DNA from: Novosphingobium umbonatum
GTDB lineage: Bacteria; Pseudomonadota; Alphaproteobacteria; Sphingomonadales; Sphingomonadaceae
Assembly: GCF_004005905.1 (NCBI RefSeq)
Contig: NZ_SACO01000017.1
Location: 1 to 63,265 of the forward strand
Direction of reading: 5' to 3'
DNA: 63,265 nt
The number at the start of each line of letters is the position of its first letter. The stretch's first letter is position 1. The translations under genes were made by a program, and so were the position numbers. Shown piece by piece: positions 8,967-16,846 of the stretch. The notes under the pieces were generated by a model. The model was not told where the DNA came from. It did not search any database and was given only the letters and a program-made list of their open reading frames with translations.

Positions 8967-9507
8967 AGCATCGACTGAAACTGTCTCGCTGATCATCGCA
9001 AAATTTGACAAGACGCTACATGATCGCAGCGCTTTTTCATGCGGTTTTGCGCCCATCGACAATTTCCTGAAATCATCCCTGTCCGATCAGGTGCGCGACG
9101 GCATGGTGACAGCCTGGCTCGCTACAGCCGAGGGCGATCGTGCAGTGCTGGGCTTCTACACACTTGGGGCCATGGCGGTTCGCGCAAATCTTGGCCCTAA
9201 GGCCTGGCAACGCGCACGGGTGCCAGACATCCCTGTGATCTATATCCGCGCTGTGGCTGTGCATGAGAGCCTGCACGGTAAAGGTATCGGCACGGCATTG
9301 GTCATAGATGCCATCAAGCGTTGCGCTGCTATTGCCGAGCAGATGGGTGCCGCAGCTGTTGTCCTTGATGTGCTCAAGGATAAGCATTTTGACCGGCGCT
9401 GGAAGTTTTACGCCGATCTGGGCTTCCTTCCGCTGCTGGATCCTGACAACCCTCACCGGGTCTACATGTCCATGGCAGACATCCGCGCAACACTGGCCCA
9501 TGCGTGA
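8956..9507 (+). CDS. GNAT-family toxin (TacT/AtaT-like)
   Basis: A 183-residue acetyltransferase. It has the acetyl-CoA loop HGKGIGTAL (107-115, Q/RxxGxG/A type) and the conserved FY...GF near Tyr152 that serves as general acid in the family. Relatives acetylate the amino group of charged tRNAs and block translation. Partnering with a DUF1778 antitoxin supports the toxin role. The tRNA target cannot be told from sequence. Confidence 0.8.
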   Translation: MQAEASTETVSLIIAKFDKTLHDRSAFSCGFAPIDNFLKSSLSDQVRDGMVTAWLATAEGDRAVLGFYTLGAMAVRANLGPKAWQRARVPDIPVIYIRAVAVHESLHGKGIGTALVIDAIKRCAAIAEQMGAAAVVLDVLKDKHFDRRWKFYADLGFLPLLDPDNPHRVYMSMADIRATLAHA

Positions 9508-9648
9508 CGTAACAGAAAATTGGGAAGACATGGTGCGCTCGCGAGCTTGGCCATTGAACAGCCGGGCCTTGCTAGACTTGCAAAACCTGCATGAATTCGC
9601 ATGATGCCTAAGCGATAACCGAACTTGGCCCATCCATGGAATTGGGCC

Positions 9649-10434
9649 ATGACACTAAGATTACTTCTAGCCAGCGCCTTTTCGTTGGCCTTCATTCCCA
9701 GCGCTTATGCTCAGCGGGTAGACCTGAAAGCGTTCCCTTCTGCCAGCGGTAGTCAGCAACCATTTTCCCTCCAAGTGGCAGGGGCGGGCAATGGGGAAAG
9801 CCAGCCCAAACCCGACGCCTTTGGCGGCTTGGTCAATGAGTTCGCTGCATTTGGAACCGAGAACTCCCTAACTCAAGCCGTTACCACAGTTCATCGCCGT
9901 AAGAAGATGGCCAAGGGCACTGCGCCTGCCTCCGTCCCCTCACCTTTCGATGCTGCCCCCCCGCGCGATGGATGTGACTACCCGCGCTATGCCCCGAGCC
10001 CCCGACTTCCTGCAGCGGCGGAGCAGCGCCGTGCCATCTGGTATCCGGCCATGGCTGAAGCGGCTTGCGAGACTGGCTTGCCCGTTCACCTGTTCGACGC
10101 CCTCATCATCCAGGAAAGCCGGTACAACCCGGTGGCCGTCAGCCCGAAGGGCGCGACGGGCCTCGCGCAACTCATGCCTTCAAGCGCCCGCATTCTGGGC
10201 GTGCGCAACATCCTGGACCCGCGCGAGAACATGCGTGGCGGTGCGCGCTATCTTCGCGCCTTGCTTGATGAATTCGGTCGCTTTGATCTGGCGCTGGCCG
10301 CCTATAATGCTGGCGCAGGCCGCGTGCGGGCAACGGGTCGGGTGCCCCGCATCAATGAGACGATCCATTACGTCTCAAGCATTCTGGTGACGATGCAAAG
10401 GCAGCTTTCCGCGCCCATGCCACTCAGGGAATAG
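9649..10434 (+). CDS. Lytic transglycosylase (VirB1-like)
   Basis: A 261-residue exported SLT-family enzyme. A signal peptide covers about 1-21 (cut after SAYA), then a ~100-residue low-complexity linker, then the catalytic domain with Glu156 in IIQESRYNP, the ATGLAQLMPSSA segment and ALAAYNAGAGRV. It cleaves peptidoglycan glycan strands, and in T4SS loci it opens the wall for the pilus. It lies just before the tra operon. ATG 9649 is preferred over an upstream in-frame TTG because it directly begins the signal peptide. Confidence 0.85.
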   Translation: MTLRLLLASAFSLAFIPSAYAQRVDLKAFPSASGSQQPFSLQVAGAGNGESQPKPDAFGGLVNEFAAFGTENSLTQAVTTVHRRKKMAKGTAPASVPSPFDAAPPRDGCDYPRYAPSPRLPAAAEQRRAIWYPAMAEAACETGLPVHLFDALIIQESRYNPVAVSPKGATGLAQLMPSSARILGVRNILDPRENMRGGARYLRALLDEFGRFDLALAAYNAGAGRVRATGRVPRINETIHYVSSILVTMQRQLSAPMPLRE

Positions 10435-10457
10435 CCCTAATGTCCCTCATTTCTTTG

Positions 10458-10489
10458 CGGCTGCTGGCGACCCGAAGGGGATGCAGCCG
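10458..10489. terminator. Weak hairpin after the transglycosylase gene
   Basis: CGGCTGC (10458-10464) and GCAGCCG (10483-10489) form a 7-base stem with an 18-base loop, followed on the plus strand by only three T residues. It lies between the convergent ends of the transglycosylase and HTH genes and could act as a weak terminator. The evidence is limited to the inverted repeat. Confidence 0.3.
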
Positions 10490-10519
10490 TTTGCCCTGCC
10501 TGTGCGGGCCGAGGGGATC

Positions 10520-11026
10520 TCAGAGCGATGAAGTGCTGACGAATTGATCCCGCCGTTGCCGGATTTGCGCCTGGTTGGTGACGAGCGTGTTGGCGAGCCA
10601 GGTTGTTAACTCTTCCTGCGCCTTCTCAGTCAAAGGTTCCATCGGAAAATCCGCGCGGGCGTCGACCTTCTTGAAGACCGGTGCCAGCATCCCGATGAGG
10701 ATGCCCAGCATTGGGTCGTCATAGGCACTCCAGTCGCCGATCACTTCGATGGCAATGACGGCCCGTGCCGCGTTAAGCCCGAGAATGTCCGACAGGCGCC
10801 GAAGGTCGCCGAGCCGTAACGGTTTCTGGCCGGCGAGGATACGACCGAGCTGGCGTCGGCTCATCTTTGCCAAAGCGGCGATTTCCGCCAATGGCCGACC
10901 ATCCCGGTTGATCTTGTTGCTCAGCAGGGCGCGATGGCTCTCGGAAAAGGGGGGATCAGATTCCGAGGCCGTGCCTTCTTGGGATACTAAAGTATAGTCA
11001 GTGGTGGGAGTGATGGGCTCAGTCAT
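10520..11026 (-). CDS. HTH (XRE/Cro-like) transcriptional regulator
   Basis: A 168-residue protein with a helix-turn-helix at about 43-75 (LAEIAALAKMSRRQLGRILAG), then a second half that is probably a dimerisation or ligand region of unknown type. ATG 11026 follows GAGGAG at a good distance. It faces away from the tra operon and is a reasonable candidate for its regulator, for instance through the palindromes at 11554-11705. The link is by position only. Confidence 0.65.
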   Translation of the reverse strand: MTEPITPTTDYTLVSQEGTASESDPPFSESHRALLSNKINRDGRPLAEIAALAKMSRRQLGRILAGQKPLRLGDLRRLSDILGLNAARAVIAIEVIGDWSAYDDPMLGILIGMLAPVFKKVDARADFPMEPLTEKAQEELTTWLANTLVTNQAQIRQRRDQFVSTSSL

Positions 11027-11113
11027 AATACTCCTCGGCGCGCTGCGGCGTTAACCAATACCGGCGCGGGAGGGTGACCTTTGTCAAGTTGCAGGCAATG
11101 TCGTTGCTTTGGC

Positions 11114-11503
11114 TCAAAGACCCTCGTTCAGCACATGGGCACAAGCGTTGATCGCCTCGATCACGCTGACCGATCGTCCGAGCCTGCGGGCTGCATCGTC
11201 ACGAAAATCACGCAGCCGATCATTGATCCAGGAATCGATCCGGATGTTGATCGCCACCTCGCCAACCAGCGCGTCGTGATGACAAATGCCTTCCAAGTCA
11301 CTCAAAGGTATGTCAAATATTTCACACCTTGATGAGGACAGCACCGTGGTCAGCAGGCGCCTGGGTGAGCAAAGCTCAAGCTCGCGCGACGAAAGATTGT
11401 GCAGCGCCAAGCTGAGCGCCCGGAACGCCGCCGGGCTCATCTTCAAGCGATGCGCGGTCTGGGATCGCGGCTGATGACTATCCCCTGTCTGATCCTCTTT
11501 CAT
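11114..11503 (-). CDS. Hypothetical protein divergent to the tra operon
   Basis: A 129-residue soluble, mixed-charge protein with no motif I recognise. ATG 11503 (MKEDQTG) is chosen because GGGGG lies upstream; the frame also contains a TTG at 11521 that sits too close to its AGGAG. It is transcribed away from traA, and the ~295-base region between them carries several palindromes. A transfer-regulator role is conceivable but unsupported by a motif. Confidence 0.5.
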   Translation of the reverse strand: MKEDQTGDSHQPRSQTAHRLKMSPAAFRALSLALHNLSSRELELCSPRRLLTTVLSSSRCEIFDIPLSDLEGICHHDALVGEVAINIRIDSWINDRLRDFRDDAARRLGRSVSVIEAINACAHVLNEGL

Positions 11504-11553
11504 TGACAGCCCCCATGTCAAACTCCTGTTTCCTCAAGATTTCAGCCCAAGGA

Positions 11554-11705
11554 TGGGCGCTTTGCGCCCATTGAAGTGCAAGATCGAAACGGGCCCAGCT
11601 TCGTTTGCGCCCAATGCTGGGCGCTTGCGAAACCCCCTGTGGGCCGAATCAGTTCGAGCATACGTCCCGACGCAGAAATTTACTTGATTTAGCGCCAATT
11701 TGGCG
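11554..11705. promoter_or_regulatory. Palindrome array upstream of the tra operon
   Basis: Three perfect inverted repeats lie in front of traA: TGGGCGC-TTT-GCGCCCA (11554-11570), GCGCCCA-ATGC-TGGGCGC (11607-11624) and CGCCAA-T-TTGGCG (11693-11705). The first two use the same 7-base half-site in opposite order and are centred about 54 bases apart, near five helical turns. This suggests cooperative binding by a tra regulator. No confident -35/-10 pair was identified, and there is no T-run for a terminator. An oriT function is less likely given the candidate near traI/traD. Confidence 0.5.
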
Positions 11706-11798
11706 GGAGCCGACTTGTCGGTGAGTCCCCGACTGGCGGAGCCTTCGGATCGGCACAGGAACACGTCGCGTCCTGGCCCTCTCGAAAGGACTTACCCC

Positions 11799-12122
11799 AT
11801 GACGTCCCTTGCTTTGCCGGCGCCCAAACGCGCCTCGATCCTGCCCTATCTCGGCGTCGCCGTGGTCGCGGCCGCCATACTCGGCCCGGGCGCCGCCTTT
11901 GCCGGCACCGACACCTCGTTCAACACCGCTCTCACGCAGTTCACCAACTTCCTGTCCGGTTCGGGCGGCAAGGTGATCACGGTGCTGAGTCTTGCTGGCG
12001 GCATCGTGGGTCTGGCCTCCGGCCGCTTCTCGCTGGCGCAGGTCGCCGTGCCGGTCGGCACGGGAGTCGCCGCGGGGACGGGCGTTCCCATCGTCACCGC
12101 GATGGTCACTGCGACCATCTGA
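11799..12122 (+). CDS. traA: TraA-like F-type pilin precursor
   Basis: A 107-residue precursor with a long leader ending in AAFA (cut after ~35), giving a mature protein of about 72 residues. Two hydrophobic helices (VITVLSLAGGIVGLA and VAVPVGTGVAAGTGV) are separated by a short basic loop, as in F pilin (about 70 residues). It is first in the operon, right before traL. ATG 11799 follows GAAAGGA at 11784-11790; longer in-frame starts lack this. It should form the pilus filament after insertion in the inner membrane. Confidence 0.82.
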   Translation: MTSLALPAPKRASILPYLGVAVVAAAILGPGAAFAGTDTSFNTALTQFTNFLSGSGGKVITVLSLAGGIVGLASGRFSLAQVAVPVGTGVAAGTGVPIVTAMVTATI

Positions 12123-12128
12123 CGAGAA

Positions 12129-12180
12129 GGCCGGCTGCGCAGGGCAATTTGCCCCTCCCAATGCCCTGCGCAGACCGGCC
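12129..12180 (+). ncRNA. Strong stem-loop between traA and traL
   Basis: GGCCGG plus CTGCGCAGGGCA (12129-12146) pairs with TGCCCTGCGCAG plus CCGGCC (12162-12180). This gives 18 base pairs with a single bulged A at 12174 and a 15-base loop. No T-tract follows, so it is not a standard terminator. Placed directly after the pilin gene, it probably protects the pilin mRNA 3' end or attenuates readthrough, giving more pilin than other Tra proteins. The role is inferred. Confidence 0.6.
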
Positions 12181-12215
12181 CGATCCCCCACAAACTCTTG
12201 TGACGGCGGGCAGCG

Positions 12216-12500
12216 ATGGAACGCTATGCGATCCCCAAACATCTGGATGATCCCGAACTCATCGGGTTCTGGACGCTGGATGAGTTCCTGGTGATGGTCA
12301 CCCCCTTCATCTGGGGCATTCTGGCTTCGCATATCGTCATCGGGCTGGTGTTCTCCACCGTGGCCTGGTTCGGTTATCGCAAACTCCGCGCCGGACGCTC
12401 GATGGCCTGGATCCTGCATTTTGGATACTGGCGCCTTCCTAGCGAGTTTTTCGCCATGAAAAGCTTCCCGCCGTCCCATCTTCGCGTGCTGGCGGGCTGA
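12216..12500 (+). CDS. traL: TraL, pilus assembly protein
   Basis: A 94-residue inner-membrane protein of the TraL family. It has a short cytosolic N-terminus (YAIPKHLDDPELIGFWTLDE), a hydrophobic hairpin (~26-54) and a C-terminal Trp/Phe-rich segment. The family is needed for F-type pilus assembly and corresponds to VirB3 in P-type systems. It follows traA across the stem-loop and is one base from traE. Confidence 0.88.
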   Translation: MERYAIPKHLDDPELIGFWTLDEFLVMVTPFIWGILASHIVIGLVFSTVAWFGYRKLRAGRSMAWILHFGYWRLPSEFFAMKSFPPSHLRVLAG

Positions 12501-12501
12501 G

Positions 12502-13065
12502 ATGGACATCGATCTCGCCCACGACAAATCGCAAGCCGTGCTGCGCCAGCGCAATGGCCTCGCACTGCTATCGCTTGCCCTCGGCCTCGTTGCGGTTGGC
12601 AGTTTGGTCTCCGCAGGCCACAAGGACCGTGAGGTCGTGCTGGTGCCGACCCTGCGCGCGCCGCTCACGCTGACCAGCGTCAAAGTCTCGCCCGACTATC
12701 TTGAAATGGTGACCCGCGACGTGGCGATGGTCGCCCTCAATCGCTCGCCCCAGAGCCTGACCTACTGGATGGATTCCATCCTCGAGGTGACTGACGAACA
12801 GGCGCGTGGGCAAGTCAAGAAAGCGCTGATGAAAGTGGTGGCCGAGCAGCAAGGCTCGCAGATCACCCAGTTTTTCACGCCCGATGGCATGCAGGTCGAT
12901 CCCAATCATCTGACCAGCACGGTCGGCGGCACGCTCCATACCGTGGTCGCCTCCAAGGAGGTGACCTCCGAGCATCGCACCTTCCGCTTCACCTGGACCT
13001 ACAACGGCATCTCGCTGAAGCTCAAAGGCTTCGGGATGATTGCCAAGCCGGAGGAGACGCCATGA
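12502..13065 (+). CDS. traE: TraE, pilus assembly protein
   Basis: A 187-residue protein with one N-terminal membrane helix (~20-38) and a periplasmic domain, as in TraE/VirB8-type scaffold proteins. The segment VSPDYLEMVTRDVAMVALNR is typical of the family. It overlaps traK by four bases. It should link the inner-membrane part of the channel to the TraK-TraB-TraV core. Confidence 0.88.
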   Translation: MDIDLAHDKSQAVLRQRNGLALLSLALGLVAVGSLVSAGHKDREVVLVPTLRAPLTLTSVKVSPDYLEMVTRDVAMVALNRSPQSLTYWMDSILEVTDEQARGQVKKALMKVVAEQQGSQITQFFTPDGMQVDPNHLTSTVGGTLHTVVASKEVTSEHRTFRFTWTYNGISLKLKGFGMIAKPEETP

Positions 13066-13904
13066 GCGCTTCCTTGCCCGGCCTCTTCCCACAGGGGTTA
13101 TCCTTCATGGCCATTCTGGAATTGTCGGCAGGGGCAAGCCTTGCCCCGCGCCTGTGGTGGGCGGAACGCGCCCTTGGCATTGCGCTGGTGAGCGCTGGCC
13201 TTGCCACGGCCGCGCCAGCCTATGCCGATCAAACCTTGCTCGTTGCCGACAATGGCACTGTGCGCTGCGAAGCCTCGGCGAAGGACCTGACCCGCATTTC
13301 GCTGAAGGACGACCAGTTCGCCTCGGTCTCCAAGGTGCAGGCGCCAAATCCCGCCGACGACTTCCAGGTGGTCAATGAACCCCTGCGCGGTGACATCTAC
13401 CTCTCGGTCGCCAATGGCTTTTCCAAGCCCACGATCTCCTTCTTCGGCACGACCCGCAAAGGCTTCGTCTACAAGTTCATTTGCGCCGTGGGCGGCAGTG
13501 ATGCGCGGCAGGTGTTCATCGCCAATGCCGATGTCGAGCACCCACGCCCAGTCGGTGAGACATGGCCCGCCGGCCTGTCGCCGCAGGATGCCTCGGCGCG
13601 TCTGATCGCTGCCATGTATGCCCAAAAGCCGATCGAGGGTTTCGACATCACCTGGCGCGCGCTGGTGCCGGTCAATATCGATACGCTCGTCGTCCAGATG
13701 GTCGGGCAATATGTCGGGGCCAGCTACACGGGCAAGCTCATCAAGATCACCAATCGCGGGACAAGGCCGGTGACATTGGCCGAGGACAAGGTCGCGCCTG
13801 CTGACGCGATTGCGGTCAGCATCACCACCCCCCGTCTGGCCCCCGGCGAGGCAACCACCGCCTTCATTGTCCAGCGCAGCGCTGATGCGGGAGGCCAGCC
13901 ATGA
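13062..13904 (+). CDS. traK: TraK, secretin-like core protein
   Basis: A 280-residue periplasmic or outer-membrane core protein (VirB9-like). The N-terminus is long: a signal peptide probably begins at the internal Met near residue 16 or relies on the hydrophobic stretch ending ATAAPAYA (~55). The mature part has the beta-rich segment IYLSVANGFSKPTISFFGT seen in TraK. It overlaps both neighbours by four bases. With TraB and TraV it forms the outer-membrane core complex. Confidence 0.86.
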   Translation: MSASLPGLFPQGLSFMAILELSAGASLAPRLWWAERALGIALVSAGLATAAPAYADQTLLVADNGTVRCEASAKDLTRISLKDDQFASVSKVQAPNPADDFQVVNEPLRGDIYLSVANGFSKPTISFFGTTRKGFVYKFICAVGGSDARQVFIANADVEHPRPVGETWPAGLSPQDASARLIAAMYAQKPIEGFDITWRALVPVNIDTLVVQMVGQYVGASYTGKLIKITNRGTRPVTLAEDKVAPADAIAVSITTPRLAPGEATTAFIVQRSADAGGQP

Positions 13905-15265
13905 ACGCGCCGAGCACACAGGGCAGCCCCGCCGCACCGTCATCGGCGCCCGCATCGACAACCGACGATCTCGCCCGCAACGCCACCACCCGCCGCAACC
14001 AGCAGATCGCCATGTGGGGTCTGGGCGGCGTGCTGGTGACGGCGGGCATGTGGTGGATCATTGCCTCGCCCACACCGCAGAACGCGGCCACCGAGAAGAA
14101 GGATGATCCCAAAGCCATCAAGATCTCGACCGATGACATGGTCAACCGGTCGATGGCCGACAAGGAATGGATGGCTCTGTCGGAGAACCAGCTCACCACG
14201 CAGGGCAACCAGATCAAGACGCTGCAAGGCGATTCCGTCCGCCTCGACCAACTCCAGAAACAGATCGAGGATTTGCAGGGCCAGAACCAGGCGCTGAAGG
14301 CCGATGGATCGAAGGTGCTCTCGGCCTATCAGACTGAGAACGACCAGCTTCGCTCGCAGATCTCGGTGCTCTCGACCCAGATGCAGCGTGCCACTGCCGG
14401 TCCTAGCGCGCTTTATGGCGCTGGTGCACCGCCGACCTATCAGCGCTCTGCCTCGGTCCCCAGCGGTTCGCCACTGGCCCAGCCTTCCGGTGATCCGGCC
14501 CGCGCCGCCATCGATCCAGCCAGCGCGCCGCGTTCAAGTGAGGTGAAGCTGCTGTCCTTTGGCGGGGATACCGGCGGGACGGCCGCGCGCATGGTGCCGG
14601 GCAAAACGACTCAGTTCACCGACAGCGAGAATTATCTGCCGCCCAATTCGATCGCTACGGCAAAGGTGGTGGTGGGCGTCGATGCGACGACCAACACCAA
14701 GAGCCAGACCGATCCGCTGCCGGTGGTGCTGCGTATCACCGGCCCCGCCCGCTCGGTCTATGTCCAGGGCAAGCTGCTCAAGACCAACATCGTGGGCTGC
14801 ATGGTCAATGGCGCGGCGCTCGCCGACCTCTCGTCCGAGAAGGTCTATGTGAAGCTCCAGCGCATGACTTGCCCGCAGCCGGGCGGCAAAGTCGCGGTGA
14901 GCGAGGTCAAAGGCTTCATCGCCTTTGGCGGCAAGACCGGCGTGCGTGGCCGCGTGGTCAATCGCTCGGGCAATCTGGTGGACCAAGCCTTTATCGCTGG
15001 CGTGCTGGGCGGGTTTGGGCGCGGCTTTTCAACCAATTCCTCGGCCTATCTGACCTCGCCAACGGTGAGTGTGAATGGCCAGCGCTCGACGCTCTCGCCC
15101 TCGGACATCGCCCAAGGCGGGCTTGGACAGGGCGTCGCTCAGTCCGGCGACATGGTCTCCAAATATCTGATCGAGCGCGCCGAGCAGTACCAGCCAGTCG
15201 TGGAAATGCCGACCGGCCTCGATGTCGAGGTGGTGTTCCTCGACGGCGTCTTCATCCGCAATTGA
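13901..15265 (+). CDS. traB: TraB, VirB10-like channel scaffold
   Basis: A 454-residue protein that spans the envelope. It has a cytosolic N-terminus, one membrane helix (~34-54), a coiled-coil region (~85-150), a Pro/Ala/Ser-rich linker and a C-terminal VirB10-like beta-barrel (about 200-454). The barrel has TTNTKSQTDPLPVVLRI and GFIAFGGKTGVRGRVVNRSG. It connects the inner membrane to the TraK/TraV outer complex and may transmit energy state to open the channel. Confidence 0.92.
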   Translation: MNAPSTQGSPAAPSSAPASTTDDLARNATTRRNQQIAMWGLGGVLVTAGMWWIIASPTPQNAATEKKDDPKAIKISTDDMVNRSMADKEWMALSENQLTTQGNQIKTLQGDSVRLDQLQKQIEDLQGQNQALKADGSKVLSAYQTENDQLRSQISVLSTQMQRATAGPSALYGAGAPPTYQRSASVPSGSPLAQPSGDPARAAIDPASAPRSSEVKLLSFGGDTGGTAARMVPGKTTQFTDSENYLPPNSIATAKVVVGVDATTNTKSQTDPLPVVLRITGPARSVYVQGKLLKTNIVGCMVNGAALADLSSEKVYVKLQRMTCPQPGGKVAVSEVKGFIAFGGKTGVRGRVVNRSGNLVDQAFIAGVLGGFGRGFSTNSSAYLTSPTVSVNGQRSTLSPSDIAQGGLGQGVAQSGDMVSKYLIERAEQYQPVVEMPTGLDVEVVFLDGVFIRN

Positions 15266-15280
15266 AGGGAACCCACCCAC

Positions 15281-16147
15281 GTGTCTCACCGCCACTCACT
15301 TCTGCGCCTGCTGCCCGTTCTCGGTCTCGCTTTGGGAACTTTGCCGAGCATCGCCGATGCCCGTGCTGCCGCGGCCACGCGCGCTCGTCCTGCCGTCTCG
15401 CGGGATGCCGCCGCCATGCGGGCCTTGACCCAGCGCCTGCCGCGTACTGCGGTCACCAAAGTCGATTGCAGTCATGTGCCGGGGATTTGCGAGGTCCAGG
15501 CTGGCACCAACCTCTTCTACATCGATCCCTCGGCCCGTTATCTGATCGTCGGGCGGATCTATGATATGGAGACGCACCAGGATCTGACCGCTGCGCGCCT
15601 GCTGGAGATCAATCCCGATATATTGGTCGGCGCGGCCGCCACGGCCAAGGCGCAAGAGGCGGAGAGCGCCGGTCTTGCCCCTTCGCATCCGCAATCGGCA
15701 TCGGGGGCCGCTTCAGCGCCCACGCAGAAGGTGAGCCTTGCCAGCCTTCCGGCCAATGGTGCCATTGAGTGGGGGGCAAGCACCCCCAACGCCCCTCGCG
15801 TTACCGTCTTCAGTGACTTCCACTGCGGCTATTGCCGCGCGCTGCACCAGACCCTCAAGACCATGGGCGTGCGCGTCACCGAGCGGCCAATCTCGATCCT
15901 CGGTACGCGCGCGATTTCCGAAAGCGTGATCTGCGCCGAGGACAGAGCTGCTGCCATGGAGCGGGCTTACGGCGATCAGGACATCGAAAAACGCGCCTGT
16001 GACACCAGCGGCCTCGATGCCAACGAGGCCTTCGCCCGCGGCCATGGCTTCACTGGCACGCCCGTGCTGGTCCGCGAGGATGGCGCTGTGCTGCTGGGCT
16101 TTCGCCCGCGTGAGTTCCTCGAAAGCTGGCTGAAGGGAGGCGCCTGA
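15281..16147 (+). CDS. DsbC-like periplasmic disulfide isomerase
   Basis: A 288-residue secreted thioredoxin-fold protein with a signal peptide (~1-27), an N-terminal dimerisation-type domain and a catalytic motif Cys182-Gly-Tyr-Cys185 inside VFSDFHCGYCRALH. It has the cis-Pro region GFTGTPVLV. Isomerases at this place in SXT/R27-like T4SS clusters help fold cysteine-rich TraN, TraU and TraH. The start is GTG 15281, with GAAGGGA ten bases upstream. Confidence 0.88.
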   Translation: MSHRHSLLRLLPVLGLALGTLPSIADARAAAATRARPAVSRDAAAMRALTQRLPRTAVTKVDCSHVPGICEVQAGTNLFYIDPSARYLIVGRIYDMETHQDLTAARLLEINPDILVGAAATAKAQEAESAGLAPSHPQSASGAASAPTQKVSLASLPANGAIEWGASTPNAPRVTVFSDFHCGYCRALHQTLKTMGVRVTERPISILGTRAISESVICAEDRAAAMERAYGDQDIEKRACDTSGLDANEAFARGHGFTGTPVLVREDGAVLLGFRPREFLESWLKGGA

Positions 16148-16150
16148 GCC

Positions 16151-16840
16151 ATGCGCATGTCCCCCATCATCGCTGTGCTCGGGCTGATGCCGCTGGCCGG
16201 TTGCTCGCTGTTCCACTCGAACGTCAAAGGCGGTTTTGTGTGCAGCGCGCCGCGCGGCACCTGTGCGCCATCGACCACCATCGATGACACCGCCATTCAC
16301 GCGATCGACGCCGAGGCGGAAGCCAAGGACGCGCCTGCGCCGGATAGCGAAGCCGGTTCCAGCATGCCCCAAGCATCCACCAACCCCAAGGAGAAGAAGG
16401 CATGGACCTTTGTCGGGCCGGTCCGTCCTGGGCTCAGGCCGGTGCTCAGAATTGTCTATTTGCCCTGGCGCGATGGATCGGGTCGCCTCCATCCCCGCAC
16501 CACAGGTTTTGTCCCCGTCAACGCCCCGCTTGCTTCCGAGGTGTCCAGCGCTCCGCTCGACGCGAAAGCCATGGGCGCTGGCACCGACATGAGCCTGCTC
16601 ACCCTCGCGGAAATGGCTCCCGACATGGCGCTGATGGCGCCAGCACCGGCGCCCACCAAGGCATCAGAACCCGGCAAGGCCGCTCCGGCGGTGCCAGCGG
16701 ATCCGACGGCGGCGATCAAGGCGCAGGTGAAGGAGATCCTGACGCAGCCCAAGCCGGTCGTGGCCCCCATCAATGCCGATCCGGCCAAGGCTGGTGAGAC
16801 CAAAACGGGCGCGGCAACCTTCCCGCCGCAGGGGGACTGA
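16151..16840 (+). CDS. traV: TraV, outer-membrane lipoprotein
   Basis: A 229-residue lipoprotein with lipobox LAGC (Cys18), followed by a cysteine-bearing segment (FVCSAPRGTCAPS) found in TraV proteins. The long C-terminal half is Pro/Ala/Lys-rich and low in complexity. It anchors the TraK-TraB core in the outer membrane (VirB7-like). It lies between dsbC and traC with four- and six-base gaps. Confidence 0.82.
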   Translation: MRMSPIIAVLGLMPLAGCSLFHSNVKGGFVCSAPRGTCAPSTTIDDTAIHAIDAEAEAKDAPAPDSEAGSSMPQASTNPKEKKAWTFVGPVRPGLRPVLRIVYLPWRDGSGRLHPRTTGFVPVNAPLASEVSSAPLDAKAMGAGTDMSLLTLAEMAPDMALMAPAPAPTKASEPGKAAPAVPADPTAAIKAQVKEILTQPKPVVAPINADPAKAGETKTGAATFPPQGD

Positions 16841-16846
16841 CGCGCC

